Below, piece by piece: positions 1 to 6,441 of a stretch of DNA of 16,234 nt (position 1 is its first letter; every line of letters begins with the position of its first letter). This DNA comes from Anaerobacillus sp. GTDB lineage: Bacteria > Bacillota > Bacilli > Bacillales_H > Anaerobacillaceae. The notes under the pieces were generated by a model. The model saw only the letters and a program-made list of their open reading frames with translations, ran no database searches and was not told where the DNA came from. Made by a program: the position numbers and the translations under genes. The DNA is taken from positions 1 to 16,234 of the forward strand of contig SKOL01000774.1 of assembly GCA_007120055.1 (NCBI GenBank). The letters run 5' to 3'.

Positions 1-299
1 ATTGGAATTAGTACTCTTCTCACAATAATCAATCCGAATTGAAGGTCAACCTCATTTTCATAAACTTCATAGCGCCACCTTCGCCAACGTAGCAAAGGAA
101 TAACAAAAGTTTTCACAATTGTAATGGCTATAAAAACAGCAATAAATAGCCATAGTAAGGACGCTGGCCACAGAAAAAAATTATATATGAAATAGTAACC
201 GATCGGAATGACTAAATAAAAAAGCGATTGCAGTGCGCCAGTTATTCGCCACACCTTTAGTGCACTTTCAGATATTCTTTGACTTGGAATTGGTCGCAT
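1..299 (-). CDS. ydbS: YdbS-like PH-domain membrane protein (3' end cut by window edge)
   Basis: Partial gene: about 99 residues are readable and the frame stays open to base 1, so the C-terminal part is missing. The protein starts MRPIPSQRISESALKVWRIT, has two hydrophobic segments at about residues 19-43 and 47-70, then the start of a bacterial PH (DUF304/bPH2) domain with WRYEVYENEVDLQFG and RRVLIP. From memory, Bacillus YdbS shares the N-terminal KVWR and the WRYE....E.DIQ.G motif. YdbS and its partner YdbT are membrane proteins of poorly known role; no catalytic function is claimed. The ATG at 299 has an AAGGA ribosome binding site that overlaps the TAA stop of the upstream gene (312-314), so the two are almost certainly one operon, read leftward out of the window. 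Confidence 0.8.
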   Translation of the reverse strand, partial: MRPIPSQRISESALKVWRITGALQSLFYLVIPIGYYFIYNFFLWPASLLWLFIAVFIAITIVKTFVIPLLRWRRWRYEVYENEVDLQFGLIIVRRVLIP

Positions 300-311
300 T
301 ACACTCGTTCC

Positions 312-524
312 TTATTCTTCATCATCTGTGACGTATATGATTTTTACGCCTAATTGCTGTAATAGTTCAATTACTTCTTTATTTAAACTTTCATCATATA
401 AAAGTCCAACAGACTCCACTAATTCAAGTTCTTCTAAATGACCTGATTCAGCATCTTCGACGAGTTCAATAATATCAGTTAAACTTCTTTCCTCTAAAGT
501 TTTTAATATATCTTCTTTATTCAT
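312..524 (-). CDS. Small acidic protein resembling sigma-70 region 1.1
   Basis: A 70-residue acidic protein (about 21 Asp/Glu against 5 Lys/Arg). I do not recognise it as a named gene. Its second half, roughly residues 33-70, recalls region 1.1 of the housekeeping sigma factor: a helix, an acidic turn, a helix ending in ELLQQLGVKIIYV, then a DDEE tail, much like the E.GVELI.....EE end of that region in Bacillus SigA. This is pattern recognition, not a computed match. A perfect AGGAGGT sits 7 nt before the ATG at 524. The gene is followed by ydbS with 12 nt between them, and the ydbS ribosome binding site overlaps its stop. No transmembrane segment or Cys is present. It could instead be an unrelated small helical protein. 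Confidence 0.75.
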   Translation of the reverse strand: MNKEDILKTLEERSLTDIIELVEDAESGHLEELELVESVGLLYDESLNKEVIELLQQLGVKIIYVTDDEE

Positions 525-580
525 TTTTGGGACCTCCTATGTAAATTTATCCAATGTTAGTTTATCATTTTCTTTCTTAT

Positions 581-868
581 AAAACCAACATGACGGCATT
601 CGCGTCATCATCTAATATGGAAAAGGCGAATGATTTCCTTCTCTTCGCTGTGAAGATACTGACCTCAATCACATCATGGCACGCATCTTAGCAAAGGCTC
701 CGTGCTGCTTTGCGACGAGTAACCGCAGGAGCATCTTCTAACGAATCTCAGAGGCTCGTTCACGAAATCATCCGCCTTTTTTCTTACAAAATCATCATGA
801 TTGCACAACCGTTATTATCTAGGAAGTAAATGCCGAGCGGGACCGACACCAACTAACCACTAACCAAC
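581..868 (+). repeat. Structured intergenic repeat, family 1, long form (copy A)
   Basis: Most of the 525-955 gap is this element. It matches 9467-9763 over its whole length. Stretches identical in both copies are 643-655 (CTTCGCTGTGAAG), 657-678, 709-733 and 735-761 (27 bases without a mismatch). The interior is closed by a 16-bp terminal stem, 621-636 with 765-780, with one mismatch. Smaller hairpins lie inside: CTTC/GAAG (643-655), GCACG/CGTGC (679-683 with 701-705), TGCG/CGCA (711-714 with 724-727) and AACGA/TCGTT (740-744 with 756-760). Flanks of about 45 bp on each side also align with the flanks of the other long copy. No ORF of note. Bases 525-580 are AT-rich leader of the minus-strand gene. 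Confidence 0.85.
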
Positions 869-947
869 AAAAAAATGACTCAATATCCTCCATTTTAAAA
901 TTAAACACCTAAATTCGATGTAATGGTATTTATTGAAGTCATCTTTT
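869..947 (-). terminator. Possible terminator of the permease-thioredoxin operon
   Basis: On the minus strand the arms 931-942 and 875-885 pair (ATGACTTCAATA against TATTGAGTCAT, one bulged base) and are followed by a run of seven T at 875-869. The loop is long, about 45 nt, so this is a weaker call than a compact hairpin. It lies just downstream of the stop at 956 and directly borders repeat copy A. Confidence 0.4.
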
Positions 948-955
948 TGGGTTTT

Positions 956-1372
956 TTATAATATTTTTCCAACATGCTTTAATATTTCTGTAAACCTAGC
1001 TTTATCGCCAAATGTTGCAACAACTTCGTGTTCTTTATTGATTAAAACCGTTGTCGGGACACCCATACAACGGTATGCATCATACGTTTTCGTTCCTTCG
1101 TCAATAAGTGCTGGAAAAGTATAGTTTTGTTTATTTATAAATTCTTCTCCAGCACCTTTCTCGCCTTCACGTCCAGTTACATTGATCGTTAAGAACACGA
1201 GCTGGTCTGATTGAATGGAGCGGTAAAATTGATCTTTCATATGTAAATCTTTTTGGGAATCAGGACACCAAGAAGCCCAAAACGTTAACATTATTGGCTT
1301 GCCAAAGAAACTTTGTAATGAAACTTCTTCGTCATCATTCATTTTTCTTAACTTAAACGTTGGTGCTTTCAT
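956..1372 (-). CDS. TlpA/AhpC-TSA-like thioredoxin-fold protein with CPDS active site
   Basis: 138-residue thioredoxin-fold protein of the TlpA/redoxin group. The active-site loop reads FWASWCPDSQ, with Cys36, Pro37, Asp38 and Ser39, so the usual second Cys of WCxxC is replaced by Ser. The cis-Pro loop GVPTT is at residues 104-108 (Pro106), preceded by Cys102. No signal peptide or membrane anchor is seen, so it should be cytoplasmic, unlike most TlpA proteins. A CxxS enzyme cannot do ordinary dithiol reduction; a monothiol, glutaredoxin-like, isomerase or peroxide-linked role is possible, and Cys102 might act as resolving Cys (inference). AGGAGG lies 7 nt before the ATG and overlaps the TAG stop of the upstream permease gene, so the two are translated from one mRNA. 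Confidence 0.85.
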   Translation of the reverse strand: MKAPTFKLRKMNDDEEVSLQSFFGKPIMLTFWASWCPDSQKDLHMKDQFYRSIQSDQLVFLTINVTGREGEKGAGEEFINKQNYTFPALIDEGTKTYDAYRCMGVPTTVLINKEHEVVATFGDKARFTEILKHVGKIL

Positions 1373-1383
1373 TTAAAAACCTC

Positions 1384-3234
1384 CTAAAATGGAAAAAAAT
1401 AAGGAATCGTAAACATCATAATAAACCAAATGACAATTTGCAATGGCACACCAACTTTTACGAAGTCACTAAACTTATACCCACCTGCAGTCATTACTAA
1501 AGCATTTGTAGGTGATGCAACTGGTGTAGCAAAAGCCATGCTCGCAGCCACTGATACAGCTAATAAAAATGGGTACGGGCTAACACCTACACTTATTGCG
1601 GTCGTGATCGCAATTGGGGCAAATAATACTGCAGTTGCCGTGTTACTTATGAACTGACTAAATAACATCGTTGTGAAATAAAAGCCTCCCATTATCGCTA
1701 TTGGTCCATATACACCAAGTATACCAATTATTAACTCGGACAAATATAGGACTCCACCTGTTTTTTCTAGGGCTGTTGCCATCGGGAGCATAGCTGCTAT
1801 TAATATAACACTCTCCCAATTGATCCTACCGTATGCATCGTCGATATTTCTTAAACAACCTGTTAAAACCATTAACACCGCTGCAATGAGTACAGCTGTT
1901 ACTGCTGGGACGATTTCAAACGTCATCATAGCTAGCATTCCTACCATAATCGCACCTGCTATAGGGGCTTTTCCGTTAGCTGCTGCCATACTCGCTTGTT
2001 CTTTCGTTTGTCCGACAACGACGACATCTTGAGTTTCTTTTGCTAAAAGTTCTAAATCCTCCCATTTCCCTTGTACTAAAAGTGCATCTCCAAATTTCAA
2101 TTTTTGTTTCGCCCAATTTTTTAGTTGATATTCACCTTTGCGATTAATCCCTAATATATTTAAGTTATATTTTTCGCGAAAATGGAAATCTGAAATTGTT
2201 TCATTGATAAAGCTAGATTGAGGTGTTAACAACACTTCTGCAACACCAAACTCCCTTGAGACAAGCTCCTCTGGGTCAGCCTGTTCGTCTTTATCAAAAA
2301 GCAAACGGAAATCCTTTTTAAATCTCTCAACATTTTCATTACTACCTTGAACATATATTACGTCATCTTCTTTTATAACCGTATCAAACTGCGCTGAAAT
2401 GTGAACGATCCTGGCTAATACTGGTCTCTCATTTGAACGCCGCTCTATTTTAATAATCACTAAATCATAAAGTTTTGGTAGTTCTAATTCCGCAAGTTGT
2501 TTATTTATAATTGGTGAAAGCGGTTGAACTTTTATTCGAAATAATTGATCAGCAATGTGGAAAAAATCAGCTAATTCAGACGGATTCGCATCTCTTTGGG
2601 AACGAAACTGCTCTTTCGGATCACCTTTAGGTAATAATTTTTTACCAACCGTCATTAAAAAAACAATCCCGACAAATAAAGCGACGATTCCTACCGGTGT
2701 AAAATCAAAAAAAGATAGTCGCTCATAGCCGTAATCAGCTAATGTTTGACTTACAATTAGGTTCGGTGGCGTTCCTATTAAAGTTAATACCCCTCCTAAA
2801 CTACTTGCAAAAGCCAAAGGCATCAAAAATTGAGCAGGGCTTTTTTTCATCCCGAGCGCTAAACTAATAACTACAGGCATCAGTACAGCAACGGTACCAG
2901 TGTTACTCATAAAAGCACTTAATACACCAACTAAGACCATTAAAATAATTAATAGTTTCGTCTCACTATTTCCTGCAAACTTTAACAATAAATTGCCTGC
3001 CGATTGAGCTAATCCCGTTCTAAAAATACCTCCACCAACTATAAATAAACCTGCGATCATTATAACGATAGAGTTAGAAAAGCCAGCCAAAGCTTCTCCT
3101 GTTGTGATTATACCTGTAAGTATTAATGCTAATAGTGAGCACATTGCAACAAGGTCCGCTCGAAATTTACCGATCATAAAAAATATAGTAGTAATAAGTA
3201 AAATGACAAATGTTAAAATTAGTTGAGTGTCCAT
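1384..3234 (-). CDS. SLC13/DASS-family permease with two TrkA-C domains
   Basis: Inner-membrane anion transporter of the SLC13 (divalent anion:Na+ symporter) type, 616 aa from the ATG at 3234. I chose this start because AAGGCGGT lies about 6 nt upstream; the in-frame ATG at 3309 would add 25 polar residues and has no ribosome binding site. Family marks: paired SNT motifs at residues 110-112 and 530-532, GTPPNLI at 154-160 and TPVASPTNALV near 570-580. Between the two membrane halves lies a cytoplasmic insert with two TrkA-C (RCK-C) domains, about 225-312 and 328-405. This layout is known from sulfate/dicarboxylate-type permeases of algae and cyanobacteria; the substrate here cannot be read from sequence. 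Its stop overlaps the ribosome binding site of the thioredoxin-like gene, an operon hint of sulfur or redox use (inference). Confidence 0.9.
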   Translation of the reverse strand: MDTQLILTFVILLITTIFFMIGKFRADLVAMCSLLALILTGIITTGEALAGFSNSIVIMIAGLFIVGGGIFRTGLAQSAGNLLLKFAGNSETKLLIILMVLVGVLSAFMSNTGTVAVLMPVVISLALGMKKSPAQFLMPLAFASSLGGVLTLIGTPPNLIVSQTLADYGYERLSFFDFTPVGIVALFVGIVFLMTVGKKLLPKGDPKEQFRSQRDANPSELADFFHIADQLFRIKVQPLSPIINKQLAELELPKLYDLVIIKIERRSNERPVLARIVHISAQFDTVIKEDDVIYVQGSNENVERFKKDFRLLFDKDEQADPEELVSREFGVAEVLLTPQSSFINETISDFHFREKYNLNILGINRKGEYQLKNWAKQKLKFGDALLVQGKWEDLELLAKETQDVVVVGQTKEQASMAAANGKAPIAGAIMVGMLAMMTFEIVPAVTAVLIAAVLMVLTGCLRNIDDAYGRINWESVILIAAMLPMATALEKTGGVLYLSELIIGILGVYGPIAIMGGFYFTTMLFSQFISNTATAVLFAPIAITTAISVGVSPYPFLLAVSVAASMAFATPVASPTNALVMTAGGYKFSDFVKVGVPLQIVIWFIMMFTIPYFFPF

Positions 3235-3247
3235 ACGTTGACCGCCT
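3228..3247 (-). promoter_or_regulatory. Ribosome binding site that decides the permease start
   Basis: On the minus strand, AAGGCGGT (one mismatch to AAGGAGGT) followed about 6 nt later by the ATG at 3234. No comparable site precedes the longer in-frame start at 3309, which is why the shorter protein is preferred. Confidence 0.65.
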
Positions 3248-3397
3248 TCATTTAAAATAATAAAATGGTTTCCATTTAGATGAATTTGTATTTCCCTAAA
3301 TTGAGCCATATCAAACTATTTATAGTTACGCGCGACTTAACGGTAATTATGGCAAAAATATTGGATTATGAAATCCATTTATTTATTATTTTATAAC

Positions 3398-3469
3398 AAA
3401 AAAAAGAAGGAGATTCCTACAAATAAAGTATTAACGAATTTGTCAACTTTACCTTCAAGGATTCTCCTT
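3398..3469 (-). terminator. Terminator-like long hairpin downstream of the aminotransferase gene
   Basis: Arms 3458-3469 and 3407-3418 form a 12-bp stem with one mismatch (AAGGAGAATCCT against AGGAATCTCCTT, minus strand), followed by a C and then eight T at 3405-3398. The 39-nt loop can itself pair (ACAAAT/ATTTGT and TAAAGT/ACTTTA). It would stop minus-strand transcripts leaving the aminotransferase gene before they enter the permease gene. The rest of the 3235-3599 gap holds the permease leader and a family 2 repeat. Confidence 0.55.
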
Positions 3470-3492
3470 AAAAAATTGCTTATACAGTTTAA

Positions 3493-3602
3493 TGAATTTC
3501 ATAATTGATATTTTCGCCATTAAGATCTGTATGTAGTTGCGTTAAACCGTTCGCAACTACATACAGCTTGATATGGCTGGATTTAGGTAATTATGAAATT
3601 CA
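3493..3602. repeat. Family 2 inverted-end repeat (copy 1), overlaps a stop codon
   Basis: A 110-bp element with perfect 14-bp inverted ends, TGAATTTCATAATT at 3493-3506 and its complement at 3589-3602. Inside is a perfect 15-bp hairpin, 3527-3541 with 3552-3566, loop of 10 nt. The interior around the hairpin (CGCCATTAAGATC on the left, GGTAATTATG on the right) matches the copy at 9835-9945. The last three bases of the right end (3600-3602) are the TGA stop of the aminotransferase gene. Confidence 0.8.
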
Positions 3603-4784
3603 CACTGTCACTTGCTCTTTTATCGTATTATTTGCTGCTCGTAAACCGGCACCTGGTTCACTCTCATAACCTTGCTCTCTTAAAACATCTTCTAAAGCTG
3701 CTAAGAATTGAGTGACATTCATTTGTGTTGCATTATACCCCATTAAGCCTACTCTCCAAACCTTGCCTTTTAATGCGCCTAACCCACCACCAATTTCAAG
3801 ACCATATTTTGAAAGGAGTTGTTTTCTTACGGCCATATCATCAACTCCTTCAGGAATAACGACGGATGTTAATTGAAAAAGCCTGTGTTCCTTTTTAACA
3901 AGTAAATTTAATCCCATTGCTTCTAACCCAGCGTGTAAAGCAACACCGTATTGTTTATGACGAGCAAAAACATTTTCTAACCCTTCCTCAACGATAACTC
4001 TTAACGCTTCTCTCAATGAATAAACATTCGTAATCGGTGCTGTATGATGATAAAACCTTTCATCATTCCAATAATTTTGAATCATTGATAAATCTAGATA
4101 CCAACTTTGCACTTTCGTTTTTCTGTTAAAAATAACTTTTAACGCTCGATCGTTAAAAGTAACCGGTGCAAGCCCTGGAGGGGCACTTAAACATTTTTGC
4201 GTTCCACTATATGCGGCATCGATTTCATTCTTATCAATTTCTGTAGGAATTCCCCCAATGGCTGTTACCATATCACATACAATTAGAGCGTCATGCTTAT
4301 GAACGATGTCACTAAGTTCTTTTAATGGTTGCATAACACCTGTTGAAGTTTCGGCATGAACCACAGCTACTAGTTTTGTGCCTGGATTTTGTAGAAGTGC
4401 TTCTTCAATTGAAGCTGGTTCAATAATTTCTCCCCACGGTGCAGTTACTTGAATAACCTCAGCGCCACACCTTTCTGCTACATCGACCATTCTTTCTCCA
4501 AAGAGACCATTTACACCAACGATTACTTTATCGCCTGGTTCTACTAAATTAACAAAAACAGTTTCCATTCCAGCGCTCCCAGTACCTGACATTGGGATCG
4601 TTAGTTTGTTTTCTGTTTGGTAAACTACTTTAAGTAAATCTTTCGTTTCATTCATTAATGTTAAAAATTCAGGATCTAAATGCCCTAAGAGTGGTGTTGT
4701 CATTGCTCGCAATACTCTAGGATGGACATCACTTGGTCCTGGACCCATTAATAGTCTTTTTGATGGATTTAATTCATTTGTCAT
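3600..4784 (-). CDS. Class V PLP aminotransferase, alanine/serine-glyoxylate type (PucG-like)
   Basis: 394-aa, apparently full-length cytosolic aminotransferase of the AGXT/SGAT family, which moves an amino group from alanine, serine or ureidoglycine to glyoxylate. Visible marks: LLMGPGPSDVHPRVL at the N-terminus, GTGSAG at 67-72 (phosphate side of PLP), HAETSTG at 143-149, Asp171 in VCDMVTAIGG (pairs with the pyridine nitrogen) and the PLP lysine Lys197 in SGTQKCLSAPPG. B. subtilis PucG of purine catabolism belongs to this family, but no ureide gene is nearby, so the amino donor is open. A GGGG-type ribosome binding site lies about 9 nt before the ATG. The stop codon lies within the end of a family 2 repeat, so the native C-terminus may have been altered by its insertion. 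Confidence 0.9.
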   Translation of the reverse strand: MTNELNPSKRLLMGPGPSDVHPRVLRAMTTPLLGHLDPEFLTLMNETKDLLKVVYQTENKLTIPMSGTGSAGMETVFVNLVEPGDKVIVGVNGLFGERMVDVAERCGAEVIQVTAPWGEIIEPASIEEALLQNPGTKLVAVVHAETSTGVMQPLKELSDIVHKHDALIVCDMVTAIGGIPTEIDKNEIDAAYSGTQKCLSAPPGLAPVTFNDRALKVIFNRKTKVQSWYLDLSMIQNYWNDERFYHHTAPITNVYSLREALRVIVEEGLENVFARHKQYGVALHAGLEAMGLNLLVKKEHRLFQLTSVVIPEGVDDMAVRKQLLSKYGLEIGGGLGALKGKVWRVGLMGYNATQMNVTQFLAALEDVLREQGYESEPGAGLRAANNTIKEQVTV

Positions 4785-4874
4785 AGAAAAATTCCCCTTT
4801 CCCCTTAATGGTAAAACTATTCGCTAGCTTTAAAAAAATTCCTTCTAAACTTGTGAATTTCACACAAATTAAAT

Positions 4875-4991
4875 GAGGCTGCCCCAAAAAAAGTGTCAGA
4901 CACCGTTATGCACCAAATATAGTCGGATAACAAATTTATACGCTACATTTAGTAAGTTCTACATGGTGTCTGACACTTATGGGACAACCCC
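4875..4991 (+). repeat. Family 3 repeat with GTGTCAGACACC inverted ends (copy 1)
   Basis: A 117-bp element. The inner inverted ends are perfect: GTGTCAGACACC at 4893-4904 and GGTGTCTGACAC at 4965-4976. Pairing continues outward less well, GAGGCTGCCCC at 4875-4885 against GGGACAACCCC at 4981-4991. The middle (CCAAATATAG, then TTTAG.AAGTT) aligns with the copy at 10914-11033 read on the other strand. It sits 5 nt beyond the stop of the small gene that follows at 4996. GTGTCAGACAC-type repeats are, to my memory, common between genes in several Bacillaceae. Confidence 0.85.
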
Positions 4992-4995
4992 GTTC

Positions 4996-5256
4996 TCAAA
5001 TGCCTAAAATCATTTTATTTTGCATTTGGTTTACTTGTTGCTGTGCACGAAATAACTGATCCCTCTGTTCTGGTGTAGCACTGGAAAGCAACCTTTCTAT
5101 TTGCATATTAAGCTGCTCTAACTGTTGTTGTGCTTCATCATATTTTATTTCATCTCCACCTTGAACTTGCTTTGCAGAGTCCAATTGTCCTTCAGCAAAC
5201 TGTAATATTTCGTCTACTTGCTGTAATTGTTGTTTCACTTGTTCATGAGTCGCCAT
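4996..5256 (-). CDS. Small helical DUF2524-like (YtzC-like) protein
   Basis: 86-residue Gln-rich soluble protein, nearly all helix, starting MATHEQVKQQLQQVDEILQF and ending NQMQNKMILGI. It looks like the DUF2524 family, which includes B. subtilis YtzC and has no known function; the match is from memory and moderate. I place the start at the ATG at 5256 because AGGAGG lies 7 nt before it; the longer in-frame ATG at 5280 would place that ribosome binding site inside the gene. Two helices of about 30 and 50 residues with heptad-like leucines suggest a small coiled coil. It lies downstream of rnz on the same strand with a 104-bp gap, so co-transcription is possible. Confidence 0.75.
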   Translation of the reverse strand: MATHEQVKQQLQQVDEILQFAEGQLDSAKQVQGGDEIKYDEAQQQLEQLNMQIERLLSSATPEQRDQLFRAQQQVNQMQNKMILGI

Positions 5257-5360
5257 GTATTTGCCTCCTAAAATGATCATTAACTTCTACCGTTAATTTG
5301 GCATGAACATGTATGATTTATTCTCTCCAAAAAGCAAAATGCTACGAGAAACAGTCTCAT

Positions 5361-6302
5361 TCATTTTAAAGTTACCTCATTATTTTGCTTAATGATGTAA
5401 GTTTGTAGATCGTTTGGAATAAACGTTTTAGAAAAAACTTCCTCGGCTTCCTGTAATAAATCTCTAGTGTTTTCACTATATCTTGAGCTTATATGATTAA
5501 GAAAAAGAAGTTTAACATTACTTTTTTTTGCTAAAAGAGCGACTTCTTTAGCCGTTGAATGATAATGTTCATACGCTAAATGTTTATCTTTATTAAGGAA
5601 CGTCGCTTCATGAATAAAAATATCGGCATTTTTGGCTAAGCGTTCCACATTATTACACTGGCGTGTATCCCCCGCAATAGCTAAAACCTTCCCTTTTTTT
5701 AATGGACCAACGAAATCTGCTCCATTAATAACCGTTCCGTCTTTTAACGTAATCTGTTTACCTTCCTTAACCTGTTTAAAAATGGGACCAGGAGTCACCC
5801 CTAAACTTTTAAGTTTTTCAACGTTTAATGAACCTGGCGTGTCTTTTTCTTGAATACGAAAACCAAAAGAGGTAAGTCCGTGTTCAAGTTTAATCGCTTC
5901 AAAAGAAAAAGCATGATTCGAGAAAAGGACTCCTTCATCAATCTCGATCACTTCAAGAGGATAGCGAATGTATGTACCAGAGATTGATAAGCTAGTATGA
6001 ATAAAATCTTTAATCCCTTTTGGCCCGAACAGTTTTAACTCCCCAGTAGCTCCTTGAAATGATCGACTACTAATTAGTCCAGGTAATCCATATATATGAT
6101 CTCCATGTAAATGAGTAATAAAAATTTTATTAATTTTACTTAACGTCATCGATGAATGTAATAATTGGTGCTGTGTTGCCTCACCACAATCGATCATCCA
6201 ACATTCATTCTCATAATGAAGCATTTGAATAATTAGAGAACTAACATTTCGCATTTTTGAAGGAATTCCAGCACAAGTTCCTAAAAATTGAATTTTAATC
6301 AT
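5361..6302 (-). CDS. rnz: Ribonuclease Z (tRNA 3' endonuclease)
   Basis: 313-aa metallo-beta-lactamase-fold endonuclease that removes the 3' trailer of tRNA precursors lacking an encoded CCA. The zinc site is complete: THLHGDH at 63-69 (His64, His66, Asp68, His69), His141, Asp212 in AGDTRQ and His270 in FLNHISSRY. The family HEATF motif is at 231-235 and HYHST, a conserved His region, at 246-250. The exosite arm characteristic of bacterial RNase Z spans about residues 150-195, with GVTPGPIFKQVKEG. Length fits the 307-310 usual for Bacillus. A GGAGAGG site precedes the ATG at 6302 by 5 nt. It is divergent from the GH18 gene at 6442; only short weak hairpins follow its stop. Confidence 0.96.
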   Translation of the reverse strand: MIKIQFLGTCAGIPSKMRNVSSLIIQMLHYENECWMIDCGEATQHQLLHSSMTLSKINKIFITHLHGDHIYGLPGLISSRSFQGATGELKLFGPKGIKDFIHTSLSISGTYIRYPLEVIEIDEGVLFSNHAFSFEAIKLEHGLTSFGFRIQEKDTPGSLNVEKLKSLGVTPGPIFKQVKEGKQITLKDGTVINGADFVGPLKKGKVLAIAGDTRQCNNVERLAKNADIFIHEATFLNKDKHLAYEHYHSTAKEVALLAKKSNVKLLFLNHISSRYSENTRDLLQEAEEVFSKTFIPNDLQTYIIKQNNEVTLK

Positions 6303-6441
6303 TTAAACCTCTCCTAACGTTTCACTAGCTCAATCTTACAAAGTTTTTCGTGTATTGGCAAACCTATCCATCAAAAGCACAATTAAACACATAATTGAAT
6401 ATGGTGTTCATAATGTTGAAATTTAAAAGGAGTGATTTTTT

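Noticed and set aside
933..2032. Plus-strand ORFs opposite the redoxin and permease genes
   Set aside because: All are antisense shadows of clear coding regions with known domains.
6370..6441. Sporulation-type promoter before the GH18 gene
   Set aside because: TGAATA and CATAATG occur, but only about 8 nt apart, which does not fit sigma-G spacing.
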